64,000 nt of DNA, taken from assembly GCA_947493175.1 (NCBI GenBank), contig CANLQD010000001.1:712748-776747 (forward strand), written 5' to 3'. Under the pieces are notes generated by a model. The model was not told the origin of the DNA. It did no database searches and saw only the letters and a list, made by a program, of their open reading frames with translations. Below are positions 55,415 through 64,000 of the stretch, one piece after another. Within the stretch, counting starts at the first letter, position 1. Each line of letters starts with the position of its first letter. The stretch is from an uncultured Flavobacteriaceae bacterium. Lineage in GTDB: Bacteria; Bacteroidota; Bacteroidia; Flavobacteriales; Flavobacteriaceae. The position numbers and the translations under genes are program-made.

Positions 55415-55674
55415 TCTATAATTTTCAAAACCCAACTGCTTTCTTTATCGTCTCGATATGCCATGTGGTTCTTGGGAAGACTGTGTATCAACTCCACTAA
55501 ACTATCGTCATGCTCCAGAATCTGACGTAAACTTACAACTAATGCATCTTCTTCCGTCACATAATCGTCTGATAAAAATTGCCAATCACCGTCACTATCA
55601 TGAATAACCTGCTTTATTTCATTCCCTTTATTCATTACATATTTTGAAGTAATGGCTATTTGATCGTAATTCAT
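55411..55674 (-). CDS. Small immunity-like protein (resembles DUF2185/Imm33)
   Basis: 87 residues. The sequence SKYVMNKGNEIKQVIHD and DGDWQFLSDDYVTEEDALVV, then SLVELIHSLPKNHMAYRDD, resembles the DUF2185/Imm33 pattern (G-x-x-Ix ... DGDWxFLx ... DAxVVSL). It lies 9 bases after the Rhs stop, right where the primary immunity gene of the HNH tip is expected. It would bind the nuclease in the cytoplasm. Family by eye only. Confidence 0.7.
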   Translation of the reverse strand: MNYDQIAITSKYVMNKGNEIKQVIHDSDGDWQFLSDDYVTEEDALVVSLRQILEHDDSLVELIHSLPKNHMAYRDDKESSWVLKIIE

Positions 55675-55683
55675 TGAAATTGA

Positions 55684-58600
55684 TTAATTATTGGATTTTT
55701 GTATGTTTTGACTCTTCGATAGTACTTGTACATTACTAAAGCTGTTTGAACCCTGAACTCCTGTTACAGATTTTTTTGCAACTACATGATCTACTTCCGC
55801 TTGATTCATATTAGCGGGAACCCCACTTTTAGACTGTACCGGAGCATCTAAAATTGTTCCATCTTTATCACTTCTTAAATAACCCCCGTTTGCTTTTCTA
55901 TTAGCTTCCAGAATCTTTGCTTTTTGGGCTTGTGTAAAGTTTTTGCCAGGACCTACAAATTTTGAATCTTTCAAGTGAGAGTAATCTACTGGCCCATTCC
56001 ACTCGGGAACTCTTTTAGTTGAAGTTGTGGCTTTAACTTTTGAATGGGTAGAATTATTATTTGATTTAATGCGAGGTGCTGATCTGTTAACTGGAAGTCT
56101 TCCTTGGGATATATTAACAGCCATCATATCCTCTTCGGTCTGAGCCGCATCTGGCGCATAGTCATCTCTCAAAGCAAGTTTCTGAGCTCTATTAATTGCA
56201 TTATTCCTAATGCCACTTGCATTAATGTTACCTCCTAAAACAAAAGCCCAATCATCTCGTCTTTTCTGATTTCCCGTGGTGCCAGGGTCATGATAATTAT
56301 ATGCAGCTGAAGGAACCATCCCATCTTCAACAATCTCCTCTTCAATCGTCCTCCAAAAAGGTGATAATTCTCCATCTATAATATACTGTACTGTGGTTAC
56401 GGCATAAATTTTTTCTCCAACTACTTTACGTGCATCTTGGTCTATATGGACAGTGGTGTGTACAAGGATTGGTGGGCCAGTTCCTATAGTAGGGCTTTCA
56501 TACCAAAGTATTACTGATTTTTCTTCTAAGCCTTCCAGTTCTGTAGAAGCGATAACTCTGTTACCGCTGAAAGAATACGGAGTATACCAAGGATATTCAG
56601 CAGTCAACGGATCTATAGCAAAGAACCTTCCCACCCTTGGGTCGTGCATCCTGAACTTATAGTTGATAGAATTACCTTCTCCTTTTATTTCAGGGTCTTG
56701 CTCCTGTCCCTGAAAGGAATAACGATAGTCGCTACTGTTCCCGTGCCTATTGGGCAGGAGTTGCCCGAAGGGATAGTAATCATTATAGGCCACTACATCC
56801 GGGGTAAAGTCGCCGCTGGCACCTGTTTTTCGGTCGGTGATAACGCTGAGTACATTGCCCAAATGGTTGCTGAGCTCGTAGCGTTTGTCACCTACCTGGT
56901 TTTCAAAGAGCGTTTGGTCTATAATAATACTTTCGTTGGTAATCTCCAAATTTTTCTGCTCCATTCCCAGGCGACTACTCCCGTAGATATGGTGTTCGGT
57001 CAGGTACATTCCGGCTTCAGTCTCCCCATCGCCAAAGTCTTTGATCTCTGTCAAGAAATCGCTCCCCGCCCTTGCATGAAAATTAGGGCGTAGCGTAATT
57101 TCCTGTCCCGCTGAAAAACGAACGGTTCCTCCAGCATCAATAATGTTCTCACTGGCCGTATTGTTCGTAAAGACGTTGATAAAGGTCAGGGCCTCAAAAA
57201 TGGCCGATTGCCCGCCCAACACGTTCAAGGCACCCAAGTCATAAAACGGAGTTACGGAGGAGCCGTTACCACCGCCGTTCGGGTTGCGGTCTTCATAGAC
57301 AGCCAATACATTGCCTTGCGCATCCCGTACATAGTGCGTGGTGGTCTCGCTATCGGCATCGGTCTTCGAAATCCGGTTCCCGAGCCCGTCATAGGCAAAG
57401 GTAATCACATTGCCATCGTCCTTGGTCACGGAACGTACCTTGCCATCTACCCGCCAGTCGATGGTGAGTCCCTCTGCAATATCTCTTTCCAGTTGACCAA
57501 TGGCATCATATCTGTAGTTACCATCAAGTTGGGGGCCCAAGTCACCCAGTCCACGATCTCCAATGTTATCATCCACAAAATTCAGCTGGTTGGTACGTTT
57601 TGGATTGCCTTGCGCATCTTCATCGATATAGTCGTATACCATTTCGTCCATCGGGCCCGAAGGGGTACTTCTATTTAATGTTTGGAGGTTCCCATTGCGG
57701 TCATAGGAATAACTGGCCGAAAAGGCATCGGACACACTCGCCGTTTTAAAGGCCTTGATCCGGTTCAACTGGTCATAACCGTATTTGTTCACCTGGGTGG
57801 TCAACGTATTTTCATCGGTATTGCGCAGGGCGGTGACCATGCGCTTGATGTTGCCGTTATACAGTTCACTACCCACGGTAATTCCGTTTTGGGTATCGGT
57901 GTCGTTGTTAGCGGTTCCCAGTCCGAAGGTATTGGAGCCCAAGGTACCGATGGGGCTGTAATCCCCGGTATAGTAGGCAAGCGAATAGCCCATCGCGTCC
58001 TTGGCCGTTTGTGTGCCATCGGCACCCATATCATCGGCAGCTTCCAAATTCTCGGCATTGACACCTTTTAGCCAACCTTGGAGGGTATAGGCGTAGTCCA
58101 TTCCCTGTACTTCCTTATCGCCCAAGACCGTTCGCGCAAGCGGACCATGGGCGTAATAATCATACGTGGCATCCTGTTCCCAGAGCATGCCATCGGCGCT
58201 GGTCTCAACGGCAGTAATACGATTATCGGCGTCATAGGTATAGCGATGGGCAAACATATCGGCCCGTCCTTTTTGATAGGTGACCTGGTTGACGTTACCA
58301 CTGATTAAATCATATTCATATTCCACATGTTTGAAACCAGAGGCCGGGTCCATCGTATTGATGACCATGGCCTTGTTGTGCTGTACCAGTTCCTTTACAT
58401 TCCCATGAATGTCGTAATTATAGAACAGGGCATTGTCGTAGCTGGTGTCGGGATCTGTGTCCTGATCATCTAGCTCCTCATAGTAGCGAATAGTGGTTAC
58501 GCGGTTCCGGGCATTGCCGATATACTCGCTTACATCGTCTACCGTATCGAACAACTGTGCCTCATTGTTGGTCGTAGTGGTGTAGTTGGTACGGGTAACC

Positions 58601-61600
58601 TCATAACGCAATTCGGACAGGTTGTCGGGATAGGCTATGGGATTGTCTGGATCGGTGGTATCCAATTCGGGTACATAGGAACCGTCCGCGGTGAAGATGA
58701 GTTTTCCGGTAGTCTCTTCGATGGCAATGGCCACATTGGGAACCATTTCCCCGGCCTCAACAATACGTCCTAAAAAGTCATAGGTGGTATAACTAAAACG
58801 CCCTGTTCCGGCCTGCTTTGCATTTTGGGAGGCGATGATACGCCCCAAACGGTCGTAGGCAAAGCGGGTAATACCCCCATCGGGTGTTTTTTGCCACACC
58901 AATTGGTTGAGGGAATTGTAGCGGTAACTCGTAATGAGATCGTGTTCCGGTAAGAGGCTTACATCGGGAGCCACGGTGTTGTTGGCCCGGTAGTCATTGA
59001 TGTCCTGATTTTTTCCATCGGCCTCCAGTTCTTGCTCGGTAAACCGGTCTACCCCTTCGGGAGGTACGGTCTGCAAGAGGTTGCCTGCTTGATCGTAATA
59101 GTAAAGCGTGTACTGGTATTCCTTGTCGGCATATTCCATGGTAAAGTTCTCCACGGGATTGGCCAATGCGTGCTCCATATAGGCGTTGATGAACTCTTCC
59201 CGTTTGCGGTCCAAGATGTTCTGGTAGTTGTCGGCAGCGTAGGCCCGTGTTACCGCCGCTTTGAACTGCTCGCAATCGGTTTGGTCGGGTAGGGGAAAGC
59301 TCAGGTCCCCAAAGTCGGCCGGAAAAGGCCGTGGCACACAGATGCTTTCGTTCCCGGGTTGGTTCAGGTAATCGGAGGTAAAGGCCGTCCACCCTAAGCG
59401 TTCGTTTTCAGAGGCGGTATCGGCATGGGTTTTATAGAGGCCAATAATGGTGGGCATATCGGGATAGCCAAAATTAAACTCCGTAGCCCCAAAACGGGCG
59501 ATGTTCATGTATTCCACATCAAAGCGATCGGTAAGGGGGGTCGCCCCACTGATTTTTCCATTCCCATCGCGGCTTACATTGATTAAGCCGAAGGTATCGA
59601 GGTAGGTACCATAATCATCTACGAGGTATTGGAACGAGCTGTTACAGAAATCTTCCTGGGTGACTCTAGCCGTGGCCGAGATGGCCAGGGCATCCATAAG
59701 CAACAGATAGCGTGGGTATTCTTCGGTACAGCTCAACGGAGCGGGTACCGGCGGAATACAGATGGCCGGACCGCAGGTCTCACGTGGGGGTATGAGGGAT
59801 TTGGAGGAAGCGGTGCTCCATACTAATGATTTAGAAAAACTCTGAGCCTGTGAGCTTTTTCCAGCATTAAAAGAAGTGTCGAATCCAAAGAAATAGCATA
59901 GACTCCCAGCTCCACCGGAGACAGATGACTGAAATCTTTTTCCCGGGGTCAACTCTAGGTATGTTCTCTTTGTTTTGATGGTGCCTAAATCATCTTCATA
60001 GGTAATATCTACTAAATGTAGGCTGTTAATTACTCCCCTAGGGGTAGAAATAATGTCGAAATTCAATACCACGTTAATTTCCGAATAATCAAAAAGATCA
60101 ATCAAAGAAGTATCCGTTCCAGCAATTTGACCTAATCTAAGGTTAAAAAACGTACGCGGGTACACATTTCCAAAATCTCCAATACTTATGTAAAGTAATT
60201 CAGGGAAAAAGGATTGGTAAGTTGTTATTCCCCTTTGTATTTCTAAATCAAAAAAAGAATGCACATTCCTAACCCTGTTTTCAAGGCTAATAAAACTGTC
60301 GTTTAAAAATGCATCAGAGCTTGGGGAAGTAAATAAGATATTAGAACCCGACCCAATACCAGCATCCCCAGTTAAATATAGGTCATTCAAAATGTTCTTG
60401 ATATATTCTTCTACAACTATCTCTTCATTATCAAAAGTATCACAAGCAACAATACTAGTATTTTGCTGATCTTCGGCTAATAGTTCGCAGAAATCGTATG
60501 AATATGTGGTGTTGGGAGAGATGAAACTATAAACCTGTAACTTCACATTTCTACCTATTTTAGAAATGCCATTTGAATCTAAATAATCTATCGTACATCT
60601 AAGTATATTACGTCCATTATTAGGGTCCGTTCCATAGGTAGTCTTACCGGACTTTTGAATTTTTATTTCCTGAATCTCATATACATCCGTAAAATCTTCC
60701 TCTTCATCAAGCTGCACAATAACATAATCTTTTCCATTATTAAATCTTGCTTCAGCATTGAAAGCAAAAGTTGGAATATTTATACTCGGTGTCCTATCGT
60801 ATTTTTGCAAGACATATTGAGTCAAAGTGTTTTGGTTGTATGGCGGTTGACCATATTCGTTTAGTAAAGTTATTCTTTCGGCAAGGCCAAAAGGTTCAAA
60901 GAAAAGCCCTGCGGCAATATCTCTAGCTTCGAATATTGTAATCTCTCCCCTAGAGTTCTGAAGAATGCCATTAAACATATTTTTAAGGCTATCCTCAAAT
61001 AATTCCTCACTGTCGGAACTAGCGGAACAAATAGAAGTATCATCAGTTTCCAATACATCAGGAAAATCGTTTATCGGATAATCTTGATAATCCGGAATTA
61101 AGTCGCATTCAAAATAAGGACGGTCAAAATTAGATTGCGAATCGGCATATTCGTCTATTTCTCCTCCGTCCCAGAAAAAACTTATAAATCCTGTTGCGGT
61201 TTGAGTGACTCCAGATGCATCTTTAATTACCCAGTCGGAAGATCCAAAGAAAACCCTTTCCAAACTTGATATCTCACTTACTTCGCTGAGACTATATCCA
61301 TTAACACTTAAATTGATGAAAAATATGTCTTCAAAACTGATAGTATAATTGGCGCTACCATTTGAAGAGTTACGGCCACTAAAATAAACACTGGAGGCCT
61401 GAGTAAAATCATAAGCCCCTAATGGTAATTCTGGGTTGCCTTTATCGTTAAATCGAGCAGACCATAAAGTGAACAACTCTTGTAAGAATGGAGAGTATTC
61501 ATCATAGGTTTCAAGAGAAAAACCTCTACTTAAATCATCAATACTTAAACTATCCACATCGTCAATAAGTATGTTTAATAATTGAACGATACCGGATTTA

Positions 61601-64000
61601 AAGTTTTCAAGTAGCTCGTCATTTACACAACTTAGTGGATCACCGAATATCTCATTAATATCCTCCCCAGGACAGCATAAGAAATTAATAAGCGGCCGAT
61701 CGGGGTCCCCTATTTCTTGTCTAAGCGTACCTGAAAGCGTCTGCTCTACGGTATTGGTTTGATATGTGACGCGTGCTATCTGGGCGGTAATTTGTCCTTC
61801 GCTGTTATAAGTATAAGTGAGTCCCAGCCCCGTGAAGTTGGTCACGCCGGTAGTAGGCAGGTCTTCTTCCAACTCCAATACGGCCACATCGCTACCGCCT
61901 ACATTTAAGAAGTAGGTATTGGTCGGCAAATCGGCCGTCCAAGTGGCAATGCCACCTCCGAAAAATTCAGTTAGGTAACTACCCCCGTATTCGGGAAAGG
62001 CATTGAGGACCACCCCGGTATCATCGAGTACCGTTGCCTGGTACAGTGCATTTAACAAGCGTACATAGGCTTCCGAAAAGCGGCGTTCCTTGTTACAGTC
62101 GCCTAAGGGGCCTGGAGCACCTCCATTGGTCAAGTATTGGCCTACGCTATTGGCGTCGGGGTATACGGTACATTCCGCGATACGGGCCTTGGTGGTTCCC
62201 GTGATGATAATCTCCTCATAGCCCAATACAGAGGCATCAGGCACCTGGGCTACGGCACTAAAGGTGAACAGCTCGCTACCATTGTCATAAGCGCCTTTAA
62301 TGGCAGACACTTTGCTGATGACAAAACTGGTACCGTAACTGCCCCAACTATAACCGGCCGGTAAGGTCACCGTAATAGGAACGCTTTCACCGCCGAAGTC
62401 AAGGCTTAAGGTACTACCAGAGATACTATTTGTCAGGGTAATCTCATTCGTTTGCGCTACGGGAAGCTCCCCACCCAAATCGGCATACAGGGCCCTGGAC
62501 AGGTAATTGCCCGCAAAGGGGCCAGAGCGGGTGATACCTTCGGAGGCAAAATCGGCAAAGCCGTATTCCAGCAATACCTGAAGGTCACGCGCCAAAGGAC
62601 ATACTCCCGTTTGGATGAAATATTCATAGGCCGTATATTCATTAAGTTCGTCAAACGCATCCTGACCATTCTTTCCGGAATCATAGAGCAAATCCGTAGG
62701 CTTAAACCGTTTTTCCTTTTCCAAAAAGGCCTCCCGGACAAAGGATTCAGCTTCGCACACCTTGTCTCGTTTGCCGTTCAGTACCGTTCGAAAAATATCT
62801 TTTCCGGAAAAACTATACTCCCCAATGACGGACAATAGGTCTACCGGCGGGTTTTCTTCCCCAATACAACCGTTATAGGCGTTCCTACTTTTTGCGTACA
62901 GGTTGGCCATGAGCGACTGCACCGCTTGTTTCAAGTTGATATAATTGGTCTTTAGCGTAGCCCAATAGTTTTCACGTTGTGTGGCAGATAAAGAGCCGAA
63001 GGCTGTATCGGGACAGGCATCGCTAATACTATTACAGGTAACCACGGCCCTAGCATAGCGCTCCAGATCCATACCGCTGCCATTGTAATCGGCCAACATG
63101 ACATTCATCAAAGCCTCACGTTGATTAAAAGCATTATTGAAGGCGTTATTATTGGCGGTTAAAGGATTTCCAGTGGGAAGATTTCCTTGGAAATAAGGGT
63201 CATTGCCCAGTAAATTTGCTGCAGAGGTAATCCCGGCTGCGGAGGCGCTAGCGTAGCTATCCAATAGACGGAGGTACTGATCGTAGCCATCGGAGTTCAT
63301 CAAGGCGCTTGAATTGGTATACGTAATCCCACAAACTGCTTCACTGTATTCTAAATAGCGGTATTCGGGATGGTAGACGATCAAGGATTCTGCCCACTGA
63401 TCTTGCCAGGTACCTGAAGCAATGAAATCGGCCATATTGGCCAGATACTGCGGTTCTATATAATACTCATCGTTCAGCAATTTATCGGTGGCGGGAATCA
63501 AAATAGCGTCTAAATCCGCCGTTGCTTCAATGGGCGGTTCGTAGCGTATACTTACCGCACCGTCTTCTGGGTTCATTTCCTCAATTTCTTGTACCCTAAC
63601 ATAGCTAATGCTACCATCGGTATTGTAGTAATGGCCCTCGGTAAAGAGGGCGGTTCCCGTATCAAGGCCATCGAATTGTGGGTGCCTTGGGTTGCGCCAT
63701 GAATTGTAGGTGCCGTCTTCGGCAGCGGTTTCGGCCCCGGTAATGTTGTTGGCTTCCGAGAAGATGCTCAGTATTTCTTGCAATATGGGCACTGCAACCT
63801 CCCCTCCCGGGTTTTCCGGGTCATTCTGTAATGTGCTGGGGTAGGCACCGTACTGCCCGGTCGGCTTCATATCGTTCAAAAGGGCACCGCGACCGATCTG
63901 GCAGCTCACAGAATTGGCGACAATCGTTTCCGTATCCAGTCCCGATACATCGGTACCATCATTGCAAGGGGCATTACAGGCCTGTAGCAGTTGGTTCCAC
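55684..64000 (-). CDS. Giant Rhs protein with HNH nuclease toxin tip (5' end outside window)
   Basis: More than 2741 residues; the frame stays open to the right edge, so the start at 63909 (GTG) is not real. The N-terminal ~1500 residues are not recognised in detail; Ig-like and linker regions alternate. YD repeats occupy about 1600-2400 ([25 protein letters not shown]). A short segment near 57030-57235 ([20 protein letters not shown]) is a 3-coathanger-stack-like unit. The core has [20 protein letters not shown] and [16 protein letters not shown]. The last ~100 residues hold an HNH-type motif: [17 protein letters not shown], then [18 protein letters not shown], with DH...N...N order. It is followed by two immunity candidates. 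Signal peptide not visible here. Confidence 0.88.
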   Translation of the reverse strand, partial: WNQLLQACNAPCNDGTDVSGLDTETIVANSVSCQIGRGALLNDMKPTGQYGAYPSTLQNDPENPGGEVAVPILQEILSIFSEANNITGAETAAEDGTYNSWRNPRHPQFDGLDTGTALFTEGHYYNTDGSISYVRVQEIEEMNPEDGAVSIRYEPPIEATADLDAILIPATDKLLNDEYYIEPQYLANMADFIASGTWQDQWAESLIVYHPEYRYLEYSEAVCGITYTNSSALMNSDGYDQYLRLLDSYASASAAGITSAANLLGNDPYFQGNLPTGNPLTANNNAFNNAFNQREALMNVMLADYNGSGMDLERYARAVVTCNSISDACPDTAFGSLSATQRENYWATLKTNYINLKQAVQSLMANLYAKSRNAYNGCIGEENPPVDLLSVIGEYSFSGKDIFRTVLNGKRDKVCEAESFVREAFLEKEKRFKPTDLLYDSGKNGQDAFDELNEYTAYEYFIQTGVCPLARDLQVLLEYGFADFASEGITRSGPFAGNYLSRALYADLGGELPVAQTNEITLTNSISGSTLSLDFGGESVPITVTLPAGYSWGSYGTSFVISKVSAIKGAYDNGSELFTFSAVAQVPDASVLGYEEIIITGTTKARIAECTVYPDANSVGQYLTNGGAPGPLGDCNKERRFSEAYVRLLNALYQATVLDDTGVVLNAFPEYGGSYLTEFFGGGIATWTADLPTNTYFLNVGGSDVAVLELEEDLPTTGVTNFTGLGLTYTYNSEGQITAQIARVTYQTNTVEQTLSGTLRQEIGDPDRPLINFLCCPGEDINEIFGDPLSCVNDELLENFKSGIVQLLNILIDDVDSLSIDDLSRGFSLETYDEYSPFLQELFTLWSARFNDKGNPELPLGAYDFTQASSVYFSGRNSSNGSANYTISFEDIFFINLSVNGYSLSEVSEISSLERVFFGSSDWVIKDASGVTQTATGFISFFWDGGEIDEYADSQSNFDRPYFECDLIPDYQDYPINDFPDVLETDDTSICSASSDSEELFEDSLKNMFNGILQNSRGEITIFEARDIAAGLFFEPFGLAERITLLNEYGQPPYNQNTLTQYVLQKYDRTPSINIPTFAFNAEARFNNGKDYVIVQLDEEEDFTDVYEIQEIKIQKSGKTTYGTDPNNGRNILRCTIDYLDSNGISKIGRNVKLQVYSFISPNTTYSYDFCELLAEDQQNTSIVACDTFDNEEIVVEEYIKNILNDLYLTGDAGIGSGSNILFTSPSSDAFLNDSFISLENRVRNVHSFFDLEIQRGITTYQSFFPELLYISIGDFGNVYPRTFFNLRLGQIAGTDTSLIDLFDYSEINVVLNFDIISTPRGVINSLHLVDITYEDDLGTIKTKRTYLELTPGKRFQSSVSGGAGSLCYFFGFDTSFNAGKSSQAQSFSKSLVWSTASSKSLIPPRETCGPAICIPPVPAPLSCTEEYPRYLLLMDALAISATARVTQEDFCNSSFQYLVDDYGTYLDTFGLINVSRDGNGKISGATPLTDRFDVEYMNIARFGATEFNFGYPDMPTIIGLYKTHADTASENERLGWTAFTSDYLNQPGNESICVPRPFPADFGDLSFPLPDQTDCEQFKAAVTRAYAADNYQNILDRKREEFINAYMEHALANPVENFTMEYADKEYQYTLYYYDQAGNLLQTVPPEGVDRFTEQELEADGKNQDINDYRANNTVAPDVSLLPEHDLITSYRYNSLNQLVWQKTPDGGITRFAYDRLGRIIASQNAKQAGTGRFSYTTYDFLGRIVEAGEMVPNVAIAIEETTGKLIFTADGSYVPELDTTDPDNPIAYPDNLSELRYEVTRTNYTTTTNNEAQLFDTVDDVSEYIGNARNRVTTIRYYEELDDQDTDPDTSYDNALFYNYDIHGNVKELVQHNKAMVINTMDPASGFKHVEYEYDLISGNVNQVTYQKGRADMFAHRYTYDADNRITAVETSADGMLWEQDATYDYYAHGPLARTVLGDKEVQGMDYAYTLQGWLKGVNAENLEAADDMGADGTQTAKDAMGYSLAYYTGDYSPIGTLGSNTFGLGTANNDTDTQNGITVGSELYNGNIKRMVTALRNTDENTLTTQVNKYGYDQLNRIKAFKTASVSDAFSASYSYDRNGNLQTLNRSTPSGPMDEMVYDYIDEDAQGNPKRTNQLNFVDDNIGDRGLGDLGPQLDGNYRYDAIGQLERDIAEGLTIDWRVDGKVRSVTKDDGNVITFAYDGLGNRISKTDADSETTTHYVRDAQGNVLAVYEDRNPNGGGNGSSVTPFYDLGALNVLGGQSAIFEALTFINVFTNNTASENIIDAGGTVRFSAGQEITLRPNFHARAGSDFLTEIKDFGDGETEAGMYLTEHHIYGSSRLGMEQKNLEITNESIIIDQTLFENQVGDKRYELSNHLGNVLSVITDRKTGASGDFTPDVVAYNDYYPFGQLLPNRHGNSSDYRYSFQGQEQDPEIKGEGNSINYKFRMHDPRVGRFFAIDPLTAEYPWYTPYSFSGNRVIASTELEGLEEKSVILWYESPTIGTGPPILVHTTVHIDQDARKVVGEKIYAVTTVQYIIDGELSPFWRTIEEEIVEDGMVPSAAYNYHDPGTTGNQKRRDDWAFVLGGNINASGIRNNAINRAQKLALRDDYAPDAAQTEEDMMAVNISQGRLPVNRSAPRIKSNNNSTHSKVKATTSTKRVPEWNGPVDYSHLKDSKFVGPGKNFTQAQKAKILEANRKANGGYLRSDKDGTILDAPVQSKSGVPANMNQAEVDHVVAKKSVTGVQGSNSFSNVQVLSKSQNIQKSNN

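Noticed and set aside
55684..63909. GTG at 63909 as the start of the giant Rhs gene
   Set aside because: The frame continues open to base 64000, so the true start is outside the window.

Overview
The window looks like chromosomal DNA of a marine Flavobacteriia bacterium (Bacteroidota). Evidence: several promoters fit the TTG-N19-TAnnTTTG pattern of the phylum, exported proteins have signal peptides ending in AQ, one adhesin ends in a type B sorting domain of the type IX secretion system (T9SS), and the OmpA protein carries calcium-binding thrombospondin type 3 repeats. No tRNA, rRNA or CRISPR array was seen.

Layout. 1-6.6 kb is housekeeping: the end of an AddA/RecB-like helicase-nuclease, kbl, an OmpA-family porin with a clear promoter and terminator, and an AddB-like nuclease; a short-chain dehydrogenase follows on the minus strand. 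7.6-12.4 kb (minus) is a tight seven-gene operon for half of a type II secretion/type IV pilus-like machine: GspF, pseudopilins, a GspC/PilP-like protein and two lipoproteins. 12.5-16 kb is a large T9SS-sorted adhesin. 16.3-32.9 kb (minus) is a polymorphic-toxin island. It has a DUF2341 surface protein, a small tail-fibre-like protein, an SpvB-like Rhs protein, a DUF6443 Rhs protein with an unrecognised C-terminal tip and its immunity gene, and then a displaced second cassette: an Rhs core fragment fused to a HYD1-type ADP-ribosyltransferase, a small acidic protein and a DarG/TARG1-like macrodomain. 33.1-39.2 kb (plus) holds the rest of the secretion machine (GspG, prepilin peptidase, GspE, GspD, GspL/PilN-like and GspM/PilO-like). 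It is transcribed divergently from the toxin island across about 200 bases.

39.4-48.1 kb holds a lone response-regulator receiver, a five-gene operon ending in a bifunctional penicillin-binding protein, a protein resembling sigma region 2, and a Kelch lipoprotein. 48.1-64 kb is a second accessory region: a surface protein with 68-residue repeats, an orphan Rhs tip with a papain-like Cys/His pattern and an exported putative immunity protein, REP-like palindromes with their cognate transposase, a tyrosine recombinase broken by one in-frame TGA, and a very large third Rhs protein (running off the right edge) with an HNH nuclease tip and two immunity candidates.

The most interesting points are the co-localisation of signal-peptide-bearing, T9SS-tail-less Rhs toxins with a split T2SS-like machine, which suggests an export route, and the ADP-ribosyltransferase/acidic protein/macrodomain cassette, which suggests immunity by enzymatic reversal.
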